Shown here piece after piece: positions 15,463 through 25,073 of a stretch of 43,809 nucleotides of DNA (position 1 is its first letter; every line of letters starts with the position of its first letter). The DNA is taken from NCBI GenBank assembly GCA_017412405.1, contig JAFPYB010000088.1, positions 1 to 43,809 of the forward strand, given 5' to 3'. The position numbers were made by a program, and so were the translations under genes. The notes beneath the pieces were generated by a model, which saw nothing but the letters and a program-made list of their open reading frames with translations, had not been told where the DNA came from and made no database searches. Source of the stretch: Treponema sp. GTDB taxonomy: Bacteria; Spirochaetota; Spirochaetia; Treponematales; Treponemataceae.

Positions 15463-16479
15463 ATGGACTCTTCGGCAGCTTCAGCTTATGTTTACGCAAA
15501 GGCTAGCGGAATGCTCGCCAAGTCCTTTGTCGGAAACAAGGCCTCAAAACTCTTCTCTATAAATTCACTCCGCGAGCTGTACGGTTTTTTGTTTCCCAAC
15601 GAAACGCCGGCTCTTCCGGAAACATTGCTTGCAAAAGAAATAGAAGCATCATGCGAAAAGCGTTTCATTGACGACTACATCACGCTGGTGGGCAGCTACA
15701 CGCAGCCGGCGAAAATTCTCGTCTCGCTTCTCCATTACTACGACTACAACAACCTGAAAGTCATCGGGGCGGCTCTCAGCTTGGGCGAAAAGAACCTTCC
15801 GGACATTTCCGACATAAGAAAATATTCCATGATGAACTACAAGTCATGGCCAAATTTGGGCAAAATCACATCAAAATCCACAATTTCATGGTATAATAAA
15901 GCCGTTGACATTTCGGAGCAGTACAAAATCGACTCAAAAATCGATGAAGCCTACATTTCCGAAATATGGTCGGCGGTAAAGGAGCTTTCCGGGAACGAAC
16001 GCGAGGATGCCGAAAAGTTCATATCAACGGAATTCTCTTTTCGGAACATTTTGTGGGTTTTGCGGCTCAAAGTCTACTACAAGATGTCGGCACAAGAGAT
16101 TTTTGACCGGCTCGCATTTGCGGACAAGTCACAGCCAAAAACCGATGTGTTCGCGCGGCAGGCATTGAAGATTTTGGACAAGGACACAGAGAACTGGGAC
16201 GAATGGAAAAACTGGAAGTACGTCTCGCTTTTGAACCCCCACGAAGACGGTGTTGTTTGGGAGGTGAATCCCACATGGGTAGAAAAATCCGTGAAACGCG
16301 AGCTGAACAAGATGTATTCCAGCTGCTTCCACAAAAACCCCATGAGCGTGCTCAGCCTCGTATCATGGTTCAAGATAAAGCAGCATGAGCTTGATTGCAT
16401 ACGAACGGTCGCCGAAGGTTTGAGGCTTGATGTTGAGTCCGAAAAATTGCATGACATTGCGGGCATTCCAATGAATTAA
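15463..16479 (+). CDS. atpC: V-type ATPase subunit C (AC39/d family)
   Basis: A 338-residue helical protein of the V-ATPase subunit C / AC39 family, which connects the central rotor stalk to the membrane ring. Matching features are the YVYAKASGMLAKSF beginning, FIDDYITLV with LVSLLHYYDYNNLKVIGAAL near 70-115, and RNILWVLRLKVYYKM near 190-205. GGTGG upstream supports the ATG. The symbol follows V-type usage (C subunit) and is not the F-type epsilon gene. The subunit I gene starts 12 nt later. Confidence 0.85.
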   Translation: MDSSAASAYVYAKASGMLAKSFVGNKASKLFSINSLRELYGFLFPNETPALPETLLAKEIEASCEKRFIDDYITLVGSYTQPAKILVSLLHYYDYNNLKVIGAALSLGEKNLPDISDIRKYSMMNYKSWPNLGKITSKSTISWYNKAVDISEQYKIDSKIDEAYISEIWSAVKELSGNEREDAEKFISTEFSFRNILWVLRLKVYYKMSAQEIFDRLAFADKSQPKTDVFARQALKILDKDTENWDEWKNWKYVSLLNPHEDGVVWEVNPTWVEKSVKRELNKMYSSCFHKNPMSVLSLVSWFKIKQHELDCIRTVAEGLRLDVESEKLHDIAGIPMN

Positions 16480-16491
16480 CCAGGAGAAAAT

Positions 16492-18474
16492 ATGGCACGA
16501 ACGACTCCCATGAGATTGATAGAACTGATGGTTCTAAAGCAGGACATAAGTTCAGTCATCGAATTTTTAGGAAAAAAAGGAAATTTTCAGTTTCAGTCCC
16601 ACAAATCTTCCTCCGACGAGAAGGCAAAGCCGAACATCGACATGGAGATGCTTGCGTCCCTGGAGGAGGCGAAAGTCTTTCTCAACAAATCCAGTCTCAC
16701 CATAGACGAAGAATACCTGGCATCATGCACAAAGCCGACGGACGAAGACCGAGCGGCGGCGCAGAAATTCCTTGAAAGCGTTGAGGAGCTTAAAAAGAAG
16801 GAAGCGCATCTGCAAAGCGAATTGAAGCGCGTAAAGGACGCGAACGAGGAGGCTCTTTCATTCTCCAACCTCAAGGTTCCCTTCGACCAGCTTGACCACT
16901 TGTCTTTCCTTTCGCTCAGAATCGGAAAAATAGAGCCTTCTGTCCTTGACGAGCTTAAGTTTGCCGTGGGAGAGCGGGCGGTCATCATTCCGCTGGGAAA
17001 CGACAAGTCGCGCATCATGGCGGCTGCCTCAAAAAAGGCTCGTTTTGCCCTGGACTCGGAGCTAAAGCGGTTCGGATTCGTGAACATGGAAATCCCGAAG
17101 GATTTCAAGGGCGTTCCGGACGATGTGCTTGAAAGCCTCAAAAAGGAGCTTTCCGAAACGGAAAAAACATTCGCCTTCTTTGAAGAAGAAAAAGCGAACA
17201 TGGCAAAAGCCCATGAAGAAATACTCAAAAAACTGCTCGCAACGTTCGCAATAGGCTCGCAAATCCTCGAAAAGCAGAACACGCTGGAATCAACAGACCT
17301 TGTATACAGAATAACAGGCTGGATTCCGGAAGAGTCATGCCACGAGATGATGAAGCAGCTTGATGCGCTCACGGAGGGCAGAATCGCCATACGCATCTAC
17401 GAGCCTTACGAGATTCCATCTGTCATCAACGGCACGGAAAAAGTTCCTGTCAAGCTCAAGCACGGAAAGCTGGTGAGCGCGTTCGAGCGGCTCATTTTCA
17501 GCTATGGCTCGCCCGCATACGGCACTATCGACCCAACCCCATTTGTGGCGTTGTTCTTCACGCTTCTGTTCGGAATCATGTTCGGAGATGCGGGACAAGG
17601 ATTCATCTTCCTTTTGCTTGGTCTTCTCATGTCCTTCAAAGTCATCAAGGTGGGCGGCTGGAACAAATTCGCCCCAATCTTCATGGCAATCGGAACGTCA
17701 TCAATGATAATGGGTATTTTGACAGGCGAGTTCTTCGGAAACGAGGAAATATTGAAGCCGGTGGCACGTTTCTTGACCGGGCTTTTTGGCGCGCCCCGCG
17801 ACCAGATTCTCCACATGATGCCGAACGAGGGACCAAAATCAATCATCAATATGTTCATCTTCTTCGGTTTCACGGTGGGAGTCGGATTCTTCATAAACTC
17901 CATCGGTCTCATCGTCAACATCATGAACCAGTTCAACCTAAAACGGTACGGTAAGGCAATATTCAACAAGAACGGTCTTTCCGGCGCAATTTTCTTCTGG
18001 TATCTCGTGGTGCTCATTTTGCGCGTGGTCATTTTCAAGCACGAAGTTTCCATGTTCGACATAGTGATAATCGCCATAACTCTCATAGCCACGGCGTTTG
18101 CGGAGCCGCTATCCAAAATCGTTGACAAAGAGCGTCCGATTCTGGAAAACGGTGTGGGAATCGCAATAATCGAAGGTGTGGTGGAGCTGCTTGAAACACT
18201 CATCAGCTACCTGTCCAACTCAATCAGCTTCATTCGTGTCGGCGCGTTCGCCCTTGCCCATGCGGTTTTGGGCTACATCATCTCGACGATGAGCGAAATG
18301 GCAGGCCCCGCCGGAATCGCGGTCATGCTCTTCGGCAACGCGATTGTCATAGTGCTTGAAGGAATGGTGGTCGCAATTCAGGTCATCCGATTGCAGTACT
18401 ACGAATTCTTCTCAAAATTCTTCAATGAAACGGGAAAGGAATTCAAGCCTTTTGCGTTTGAATATAAAAATTAG
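16492..18474 (+). CDS. atpI: V-type ATPase subunit I (a-subunit, ion channel)
   Basis: A 660-residue membrane subunit that with the K ring forms the ion path. Residues 1 to about 335 are a charged, coiled-coil-rich cytoplasmic domain. The rest has about seven membrane helices, including PTPFVALFFTLLFGIMFGDAGQG, a family hallmark. The conserved channel Arg lies in SNSISFIRVGAFALAHAVLG near residue 582. AGGAGAAA precedes the ATG at 16492. The stop is 11 nt before the subunit K start. Confidence 0.95.
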   Translation: MARTTPMRLIELMVLKQDISSVIEFLGKKGNFQFQSHKSSSDEKAKPNIDMEMLASLEEAKVFLNKSSLTIDEEYLASCTKPTDEDRAAAQKFLESVEELKKKEAHLQSELKRVKDANEEALSFSNLKVPFDQLDHLSFLSLRIGKIEPSVLDELKFAVGERAVIIPLGNDKSRIMAAASKKARFALDSELKRFGFVNMEIPKDFKGVPDDVLESLKKELSETEKTFAFFEEEKANMAKAHEEILKKLLATFAIGSQILEKQNTLESTDLVYRITGWIPEESCHEMMKQLDALTEGRIAIRIYEPYEIPSVINGTEKVPVKLKHGKLVSAFERLIFSYGSPAYGTIDPTPFVALFFTLLFGIMFGDAGQGFIFLLLGLLMSFKVIKVGGWNKFAPIFMAIGTSSMIMGILTGEFFGNEEILKPVARFLTGLFGAPRDQILHMMPNEGPKSIINMFIFFGFTVGVGFFINSIGLIVNIMNQFNLKRYGKAIFNKNGLSGAIFFWYLVVLILRVVIFKHEVSMFDIVIIAITLIATAFAEPLSKIVDKERPILENGVGIAIIEGVVELLETLISYLSNSISFIRVGAFALAHAVLGYIISTMSEMAGPAGIAVMLFGNAIVIVLEGMVVAIQVIRLQYYEFFSKFFNETGKEFKPFAFEYKN

Positions 18475-18485
18475 TGAGGTTTTTT

Positions 18486-18788
18486 ATGAACAAGAAAATT
18501 TTCATGGTGCTCAGTTTGTTTGCATTCGCCGTCATGGGTGCTTTCGCACAGGCGGCAGGAGCAGAGGCGGCCGCTGATTCAAGCTCCATCAAGTATCTTG
18601 CTGCCGGTCTTGCAGTAGGCTTGGCCTGCATCGCCGGTGGAATTGCAGTAGGAAAAATTGGTGCTGCGGCAATGGGCGCAATGAGCGAAAACGCAGAGCT
18701 TTCAGGAAAAGCCCTTCCGTTCGTCGGTCTTGCAGAAGGTATCTGTCTGTGGGGATTCCTTGTGGCATTGCTCATCATTATCCTTTAA
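18486..18788 (+). CDS. atpK: V-type ATPase rotor-ring subunit K, with N-terminal signal-like segment
   Basis: A 100-residue ring proteolipid. After a segment that looks like a cleavable signal peptide (MNKKIFMVLSLFAFAVMGAFA, residues 1-21) come two membrane helices: about 34-56 and about 78-99. The ion-carrying Glu is in VGLAEGICLWG. Only one helical hairpin is present, as in F-type c subunits, not the double hairpin of many V-type K subunits. I start at the ATG at 18486, preceded by GTGAGG, rather than 18474, which overlaps the atpI stop. Confidence 0.93.
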   Translation: MNKKIFMVLSLFAFAVMGAFAQAAGAEAAADSSSIKYLAAGLAVGLACIAGGIAVGKIGAAAMGAMSENAELSGKALPFVGLAEGICLWGFLVALLIIIL

Positions 18789-18809
18789 TACGTTTTCAGG
18801 AATAACATT

Positions 18810-19142
18810 TTGGAATATTTTGTAATCGGTGAAAGGGAAATTGTTCTCGGATTTAATCTTGTCGGCGTGAAAGGCGCAATCGCCACATCACGGAATGAAG
18901 CCTTGGACGCTTTTCTGCGCCTGACGGGGCATGGCGGGACTGTTTCCGTGCCGGTTGATGAAAGACCAAAAATTCTTATTCTGACGGAAGAAGTGTCCGC
19001 AATGCTGGAGGATGAAGTTCTTGACTGGCAGAAAGGGGCGCAGTATCCGTTGATTGTTGAAATTCCCGGCATTCACGGACATCTTGAGGGCAAAAAATCC
19101 CTCACTGAGTCAATCCGTGAAGCTGTTGGCATAAGCGTCTAG
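18810..19142 (+). CDS. atpF: V-type ATPase subunit F
   Basis: A 110-residue subunit F of the central stalk. The family layout is visible: MEYFVIGEREIVLGFNLVGVKG at the start, KILILTEEVSAML in the middle, and PLIVEIPGIHG before an acidic C-terminus (residue 85 onward). The start codon is TTG at 18810, with AGGA 8 nt upstream and no better in-frame ATG. It lies between K and E. V-type subunit F is unrelated to the F-type b subunit that shares the symbol. Confidence 0.9.
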   Translation: MEYFVIGEREIVLGFNLVGVKGAIATSRNEALDAFLRLTGHGGTVSVPVDERPKILILTEEVSAMLEDEVLDWQKGAQYPLIVEIPGIHGHLEGKKSLTESIREAVGISV

Positions 19143-19160
19143 TACAAATTTGGAAGGAAA

Positions 19161-19787
19161 ATGGAAGAATTACGGTCTACAGAGATTCTCGACAAAGAAA
19201 TTGAAGCCGATGCCCGCAAAAAAGCAGACAAGATTCTCAAAAATGCGGATAGTGAAGCTGAGAAAATTTTGGCTGATGTTGAGACCCGCGTAAAAGAAGC
19301 AAAAGAGCAGAAAGAAAAATACTACGATTCAAAATTCAATCAATTTGAAAAGAATCTTGAAGCTGCCCTTCCGCTTGAAAAAGAGCGTTTTTTGGTCTCA
19401 TTCTATGACGATTCAGTTTCAAGCGCGTTGAACGATTATTTGAAGAGCATCGGCGCGGAAAAAAGGCTTTCCCTCATCGAAAAACGTTTTTCAGGAATGA
19501 AAAAGAACATGGGCGCACAGAAATTCAACGCCTTCACGTTCGGCATCGATGCGGGGGCGGCAAAAAAGCTTCTGGGAGATTTTGCCTCCAGCACAAAAGA
19601 AATTTCCTTCGAGGAATCGGGGGAAGAAATCGCGAAAGGCAATGAAATCCACGAGGGAATCATCCTTGAAAGTGAAAACAAGAAAGTTCGCATTCGGTTG
19701 ACCATCGATCAAATCGTGCGCGAACTGAAAGACAAATACAGTTTTGAGCTTGCCTCAACATTGTTCGGAGGGAAATTACCGCAATGA
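19161..19787 (+). CDS. atpE: V-type ATPase peripheral-stalk subunit E
   Basis: A 208-residue subunit E. The first ~80 residues are a long helix ([20 protein letters not shown] and on) that pairs with the G/H stalk protein; the C-terminal half is the globular part that binds the catalytic head. GGAAGG lies just before the ATG. The stop overlaps the atpA start by 4 nt (ATGA), so the two are translationally coupled. Confidence 0.9.
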   Translation: MEELRSTEILDKEIEADARKKADKILKNADSEAEKILADVETRVKEAKEQKEKYYDSKFNQFEKNLEAALPLEKERFLVSFYDDSVSSALNDYLKSIGAEKRLSLIEKRFSGMKKNMGAQKFNAFTFGIDAGAAKKLLGDFASSTKEISFEESGEEIAKGNEIHEGIILESENKKVRIRLTIDQIVRELKDKYSFELASTLFGGKLPQ

Positions 19788-21550
19788 GCGAGATAAAAGG
19801 TACAATCACACGAATTTCAGGTCCGATTGTATATGCGGAAGGGCTTGAAGGATGCGGTCTCTACGACGTGGTTGATGTTGGCGAAAAGAGAATCATCGGC
19901 GAAATCATCCGGCAGAGCGAAGGAAACGCCACCATTCAGGTGTACGAAGAGAACACTGGAATGAGAATCGGCGAGGACGTGGTGTCTTCCGGCCGCCCGC
20001 TCTCGCTCCGACTGGGGCCTGGCCTTGTCGGAACGATTTACGACGGAATCCAGCGGCCGCTTGAGTCAATGTACGAACATTCGGGCGCGTTCCTCATTCC
20101 GGGCGAGAGAACCGAGCCAATCAACGTAACAAAGAAATGGAAACTTGAGTGCGCTGACGGTGTTCAACCAGGCATGGAAATAAAGCCTGGCACAGTGCTC
20201 GGCTTTGTCCAGGAAACTGCTTCCATCAGGCACAAAATCATGGTTCCGCCCACGGTCAAGGGGACTACGCTCAAAACTTTCAGCGGAAACGGCGAATATA
20301 CGGTTGATGAAGTCATCGGAACGACGAATTTGGACGAGGAGCTAAAGCTTAGCCACTACTGGCCGCTGAGAACACCCCGTCCGTTCGCAAAGAAACTTGA
20401 AGTAAGCCAGCCGCTCATCACAGGACAGCGCGTCATTGACGTGTTCTTCCCCCTTTCAAAGGGCGGCACGGCTGCAATCCCTGGCGGATTCGGAACGGGA
20501 AAGACTATGACGCAGCACGCCATTGCAAAATGGTGCGACGCGGACTTAATCGTGTACATCGGGTGCGGCGAGCGCGGCAACGAAATGACCGACGTTCTCA
20601 CCGAGTTCCCCACGCTCATTGACCCGCGCACCGGCCGCTCGCTCATGGAGCGCACAATCCTCATCGCAAACACGTCCAATATGCCGGTGGCGGCGCGGGA
20701 AGTCTCGCTCTACTCAGGCATCACACTGGCAGAATACTACCGCGACATGGGAATGCACGTGGCAATCATGGCGGACTCAACATCACGCTGGGCAGAAGCT
20801 CTCCGAGAACTTTCAGGACGCATGGAGGAAATGCCTGCCGAGGAGGGATTCCCGGCGTATCTGCCAACGCGCCTGGCTGAGTTCTACGAGCGCGCAGGCC
20901 GCGTGAACGCGCTTTGCGGAGAAGAAGGCTCTGTTTCAGTCATCGGTGCGGTCTCCCCACCGGGCGGCGACTTCTCGGAGCCTGTCACCCAGCACACAAA
21001 GCGATTCATCCGCTGTTTCTGGGCATTGGACAGGGCGTTGGCAAACGCGCGGCACTATCCCGCCATCGGCTGGATTGAAAGCTATTCCGAGTACGCGGAC
21101 GAAATCCGCGAGTGGTGGGACAAGCTGGACTCACGGTGGGCGCAAGTCCGTCTTTCAGCCCTCGACCTGCTCAAAGAGGAGCAGCGGCTGGAGCAGATTG
21201 TCCGTCTCATCGGTCCTGACGCGCTTCCTGATGAAAAGAAAATCATTCTGACAGTGGCGGACATGATAAAAAACGGATTCTTGCAGCAGAGCGCATTTGA
21301 TGCTGTTGATGTTTACTCCGTTCCAGAAAAGCAGATTTTGATTCTGCTTTTGATAATGCAGTTCTACGAAAAAGGTCTTATGCTGATCAAATCGGGTGTT
21401 CCGCTTTTGAAAATCGCATCGCTTTCCGTAAAGGACGAAATCGTGAGAATCAAGTCGTCCGTTCCAAACGACAAGCTGGAGCAGATTCACGAAATCGAAA
21501 AAAGGCTTGAAGACCAAATAAGCGAAGTCGCCCGTTTGTACAGGCGGTAA
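19784..21550 (+). CDS. atpA: V-type ATPase catalytic subunit A
   Basis: The 588-residue catalytic subunit that hydrolyses or makes ATP at the head of the A3B3 ring. The N-terminal beta-barrel begins [16 protein letters not shown]. The Walker A loop GGFGTGKT is near residue 233, followed by [41 protein letters not shown] and [22 protein letters not shown] are classic subunit A blocks. The V/A-specific non-homologous insert follows the barrel. It is the last gene of its operon: a terminator begins 4 nt after the stop and atpB is about 7 kb away. Confidence 0.97.
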   Translation: MSEIKGTITRISGPIVYAEGLEGCGLYDVVDVGEKRIIGEIIRQSEGNATIQVYEENTGMRIGEDVVSSGRPLSLRLGPGLVGTIYDGIQRPLESMYEHSGAFLIPGERTEPINVTKKWKLECADGVQPGMEIKPGTVLGFVQETASIRHKIMVPPTVKGTTLKTFSGNGEYTVDEVIGTTNLDEELKLSHYWPLRTPRPFAKKLEVSQPLITGQRVIDVFFPLSKGGTAAIPGGFGTGKTMTQHAIAKWCDADLIVYIGCGERGNEMTDVLTEFPTLIDPRTGRSLMERTILIANTSNMPVAAREVSLYSGITLAEYYRDMGMHVAIMADSTSRWAEALRELSGRMEEMPAEEGFPAYLPTRLAEFYERAGRVNALCGEEGSVSVIGAVSPPGGDFSEPVTQHTKRFIRCFWALDRALANARHYPAIGWIESYSEYADEIREWWDKLDSRWAQVRLSALDLLKEEQRLEQIVRLIGPDALPDEKKIILTVADMIKNGFLQQSAFDAVDVYSVPEKQILILLLIMQFYEKGLMLIKSGVPLLKIASLSVKDEIVRIKSSVPNDKLEQIHEIEKRLEDQISEVARLYRR

Positions 21551-21553
21551 CGC

Positions 21554-21594
21554 AAAGGCTGTCCGGCGGGGCATCGTGCGGGCAGCCTTTTTTT
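21554..21594 (+). terminator. Terminator after atpA
   Basis: AAGGCTGTCCG (21555-21565) pairs with the CGGGCAGCCTT segment (21579-21589) with one G-T wobble, then a run of T through 21594. It ends the secG-to-atpA operon, so atpB must be expressed from elsewhere. Confidence 0.85.
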
Positions 21595-21620
21595 CTCAGC
21601 ACCACGTCCATGAGGTTTTT

Positions 21621-22976
21621 ATGACTAACACGTTCAGTCGATTCTTGAAAATTCTTCTCATTCTCCCGTTTTTTCTCGCCCCCCTCGTCTCCTGCTCGCG
21701 CTCTCTCGGCTACAGCGTAGTTCTATGGAGCGATGCGGAGCACAACCTTGAGGACGGGCAAATTGTCAAAGTGCACATAAAATCGAACATTTTCCACGAA
21801 TATGTCATCACAGCCCCAGGCACGGACGACAAATTCGAGATTCCGGTCTGGCAGCTCACCGACCCGGAAAGCAAGTCAAAGGCGCAGAACAGAGCGAAAA
21901 AATTCGCCGAGTTCGAGCACATATACGCGGTGGTCAAGCTGGACGGGCTTCCTGTGCGGGCAGAGACGGTGAACACGTCAAAGCAGGTGTACCGCCTGCG
22001 AAAAGACGAAATAATCCGAGTGCTCTACCGGGGGAACGGGCAAAGCGTCTCCAACGGAAAGACCGACATGGAAGGCGAATGGCTCCGCGTGCTCACGGAA
22101 AGCGGCACCCAGGGCTGGTGCTTCTCCCACAACCTGGAGCTGTTCACCGCAGGAATCGATGTTAAATCGTCGGTACAGCTGGCAAAAGCCGATGACGAAA
22201 CAGAAAAAGTCGATGAGGTTTTGGAAAACGCCCTCAAAAAACGCTGGTATCCAGAATCGTTCGACACAATGATAAAATCGGAGCGAATAGACCTTGAGAA
22301 AATGAACCCGGCATTCGGTTTTGATTTTGGCACCACATCAGGCTCCATCACGCTCCGCACTGCCGAAGACGATTACTCCTGGGATTTCGGCGGCATTTCA
22401 AAATTGTACGGAAGGCAATATCAGCTTGACGGAACAAAAGTGAACGTGACGATTCGTGACGAGAACGCAATTTCAGTCCAGTTCTTCGACTCCAACAGAA
22501 AAATCCGTGCGCTGAACTTTGTCTCGTTCGCCGACGACTTTGACATGGAGAAAGTCATTGCCGACGAACAGACGCGTCGTGACGGAATTATCGCAAAAAT
22601 CGTCCGCGCAGGCCCGCAATTCACAAGCTCAAGCTATGGAACGATTTTTTTCTCCCGCGACGGCTATGTGACGTGGCTGGACAACACGCTCCTCGTCCAG
22701 CAGGGACTTGTGGATGCGCAAAGCGCAAACAACGCCCGCGTTTCCTCGGAGTTTTTCCTTCAAAAATCACTCACCGCCTCCTACGACGGCGTACTCACGT
22801 TCACGTTCGGCGGCACTCGGAGCGTGAATTTCTTCTACAAGCTCACGGACGCAGGGCTTCGACTGGAAGACGCATCCCGCGCGGAAGTAAAGGAAGGGGA
22901 AAAGCTCATAACAGCGACGGGAGCAAGCGCGCTCGTCATGTTCTTTGAGCCGGTAAGGCAGGGAATCATTGAGTAG
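21621..22976 (+). CDS. SH3-domain lipoprotein
   Basis: A 451-residue predicted lipoprotein: hydrophobic signal, then PLVSCSR with the lipidated Cys near residue 27. Residues about 110-175 look like a bacterial SH3 (SH3b) domain: TVNTSKQVYRLRKDEIIRVL at the start and GTQGWCFSHNLELF at the end. Such domains often bind peptidoglycan or protein ligands in the periplasm. The C-terminal ~270 residues are beta-rich and unassigned. The ATG at 21621 is preceded by GAGG; an upstream in-frame ATG at 21576 overlaps the atpA terminator. It is probably a separate unit ended by the hairpin at 23046. Confidence 0.8.
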   Translation: MTNTFSRFLKILLILPFFLAPLVSCSRSLGYSVVLWSDAEHNLEDGQIVKVHIKSNIFHEYVITAPGTDDKFEIPVWQLTDPESKSKAQNRAKKFAEFEHIYAVVKLDGLPVRAETVNTSKQVYRLRKDEIIRVLYRGNGQSVSNGKTDMEGEWLRVLTESGTQGWCFSHNLELFTAGIDVKSSVQLAKADDETEKVDEVLENALKKRWYPESFDTMIKSERIDLEKMNPAFGFDFGTTSGSITLRTAEDDYSWDFGGISKLYGRQYQLDGTKVNVTIRDENAISVQFFDSNRKIRALNFVSFADDFDMEKVIADEQTRRDGIIAKIVRAGPQFTSSSYGTIFFSRDGYVTWLDNTLLVQQGLVDAQSANNARVSSEFFLQKSLTASYDGVLTFTFGGTRSVNFFYKLTDAGLRLEDASRAEVKEGEKLITATGASALVMFFEPVRQGIIE

Positions 22977-23045
22977 GGGCAGCCCGAAAAACCTGTTAGC
23001 TTTGCAACTTTCCATCGCCCAGCCAACGCTGGACACAATAGACGT

Positions 23046-23083
23046 GTTCGAAAACAGCGGTTTTCAGAACTGGTTTAATTTTT
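23046..23083 (+). terminator. Hairpin with T-rich tail before the ABC-F gene
   Basis: GTTCGAAAAC (23046-23055) pairs with GTTTTC and GAAC (23060-23070) around one bulged A, then TTTAATTTTT. It is a likely terminator for the SH3 lipoprotein gene, though it lies 70 nt past the stop and its tail runs into the next ribosome-binding site. Confidence 0.55.
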
Positions 23084-23098
23084 AAGGTGAGAAAGACG

Positions 23099-25054
23099 AT
23101 GGCATTTGTTCAATTTTCACAAGTCTCCCTGGCGTTCGGCGACAGGGACATTCTAAAAAACGTGTCGGTGAACCTTGCATCCGGCACAAAAGCAGCACTC
23201 ACGGGTGCAAACGGAAGCGGAAAATCGACTCTCATAAAAATCATGGCGGGGCTTGTTCCACCAGACTCGGGCCAGCGCGTGGCACAAAAAGACGCGCGAA
23301 TCGCATACCTTCCCCAGAGCGGGCTGACGCACAGGGGCTGCACCCTGCGGGAGGAGGCAGACAAGGCATTTTCCTTCGGCTACAAGCTGCAAGAAGAGCT
23401 TGATTCCATCGGCGACGACCTGAAGGCCGGAAACGGAAACCAGAAAATTCTTCTTGAACGGCACGACGCGATTTTGACCGAGCTTGAGGACTCAGGCTGG
23501 AACCGCCGTTCCGTAATGGCGGAGCAAGTCTTGCTCGGTCTGGGATTTTCCCGCGATGACCTGGAGCGGAACTGCGAGGAATTTTCTGGCGGCTGGCAGA
23601 TGAGAATTGCGCTGGCAAAAAGCCTCATGGTGAACCCGCATATCCTCCTTTTGGACGAGCCAACAAACTACCTTGACATTGAGGCGAGGGAATGGCTCGA
23701 ATCATTTTTGAACAACTTCAAGGGCGGATTTTTGCTCGTGAGCCACGACAGATATTTTCTTGACCACACAATCAACGAGGTCTACGAGCTGTTCGGCGGG
23801 GATTTGCACCGATACGCGGGAAATTTCTCCCATTACGAGAAGGTTCGGGAGACGGAGCTTGAGACGCTGATTCACGAGTACGAAAAACAGCAGGCGGAAA
23901 TCCAGCACCTTGAGGAATTCATCACCAGATTCGGCGCAAAGGCGACAAAGGCGGCACAGGCACAGGAGCGGCAGAAAATGCTGGACAAGATTCTGGAGAA
24001 CGAGATTGTCATTCCGGAATCTCTCAAAAAAATCCATTTCAAATTTCCGCCGGCCCCACATTCAGGAAGGCTCGTGGCCACGCTGGAGAACATCACGAAA
24101 TCCTACGACGGAGAGAAAAACGTCCTGTCCAATCTTGACCTGCTCCTTGAAAACGGCGACAGGCTCGTGGTGGCAGGGCACAACGGCGCGGGAAAATCCA
24201 CGCTGCTGAGAATCCTTGCGGGCGTTGACCCGGATTTTTCTGGAAGCGTGAGGCTCGGCGCGGGCGTTGCAATCGGCTATTTCTCTCAGGACAACGCCGA
24301 GCGGCTCAAAGGAAGCCAAAGCGTGCTTGAGGAAGTGGAAAGCGCCGCCCCGCTGGAACTCATCCCAAAAGTGCGCGATATGCTGGGCGCATTTTTGTTC
24401 CGTGGCGACGACGTGTTCAAGTCAATCGATGTGCTGTCTGGAGGCGAAAAATCACGGGTCGCGCTCCTGAAGCTTCTTCTCCGCCCTGTGAACCTTCTCA
24501 TTCTCGACGAACCCACGAACCACCTTGACATGCACTCAAAGGACGTGCTTCTTGAGGCATTGCAGTCGTTCGGCGGGACGGTCATCTTCGTAAGCCACGA
24601 CCGCGGATTCATAGAGTCGCTTTCAACACGCGTCCTTGAGCTGAAGGACGGAGCATACAGGATTTTCCCAGGCGGCTACACATACTATATGCAGAGACTG
24701 GAAGACGAAAAGAACGGAATCGTGCCGTCCGCAGCCGAGAAAAGTCAGGAACCGCAAAAAAATCAGGCTGAAGCAGAAGAACCGTCCGAGGGAAAACGCT
24801 CTTGGCAGGAACAGAAAAAATTCGAGGCTGAAAAGCGGAAGGCTGAAAAGCTAGTCTCGCAGATTGAGACCGATATCGAAAAAGTTGAGGCCGAAAAACA
24901 GGAGCAGGAAGCAAGCATGGCAAATCCAGACGTGTACTCCACCGGCGAGAAGGCAAAATCGGTGCAGAAAAAAATCGACGAGCTTTCAAAGAAGCTGGAG
25001 GAATTGAACGCCCAGTGGGAAGAGGCCGCGCTAAAACTGGAAGAATTCAACTGA
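23099..25054 (+). CDS. ABC-F family ATPase (Uup/EttA-type translation factor)
   Basis: A 651-residue protein with two ABC ATPase domains and no membrane helices, as in ABC-F factors that act on the ribosome. Domain 1 has Walker A GANGSGKST (about 36-44), signature SGGWQMRIALAKSL and LLLDEPTNYLD. Domain 2 has GHNGAGKST (about 360), SGGEKSRVALLKLL and LILDEPTNHLD. The inter-domain linker, rich in Glu, Gln and Lys, is the P-site-reaching arm of the family. A C-terminal coiled coil (about 550-651) recalls Uup. The start is the ATG at 23099 after AAGGTGAG. Stress, resistance and housekeeping roles cannot be told apart. The MATE gene follows after 19 nt. Confidence 0.92.
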   Translation: MAFVQFSQVSLAFGDRDILKNVSVNLASGTKAALTGANGSGKSTLIKIMAGLVPPDSGQRVAQKDARIAYLPQSGLTHRGCTLREEADKAFSFGYKLQEELDSIGDDLKAGNGNQKILLERHDAILTELEDSGWNRRSVMAEQVLLGLGFSRDDLERNCEEFSGGWQMRIALAKSLMVNPHILLLDEPTNYLDIEAREWLESFLNNFKGGFLLVSHDRYFLDHTINEVYELFGGDLHRYAGNFSHYEKVRETELETLIHEYEKQQAEIQHLEEFITRFGAKATKAAQAQERQKMLDKILENEIVIPESLKKIHFKFPPAPHSGRLVATLENITKSYDGEKNVLSNLDLLLENGDRLVVAGHNGAGKSTLLRILAGVDPDFSGSVRLGAGVAIGYFSQDNAERLKGSQSVLEEVESAAPLELIPKVRDMLGAFLFRGDDVFKSIDVLSGGEKSRVALLKLLLRPVNLLILDEPTNHLDMHSKDVLLEALQSFGGTVIFVSHDRGFIESLSTRVLELKDGAYRIFPGGYTYYMQRLEDEKNGIVPSAAEKSQEPQKNQAEAEEPSEGKRSWQEQKKFEAEKRKAEKLVSQIETDIEKVEAEKQEQEASMANPDVYSTGEKAKSVQKKIDELSKKLEELNAQWEEAALKLEEFN

Positions 25055-25073
25055 GCAGGATGGGAAGGATTGT

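Noticed and set aside
21576-21620. Upstream start for the SH3 lipoprotein
   Set aside because: It lies inside the atpA terminator hairpin and would place 15 charged or polar residues before the signal peptide; the ATG at 21621 gives a normal lipoprotein signal and has GAGG upstream.
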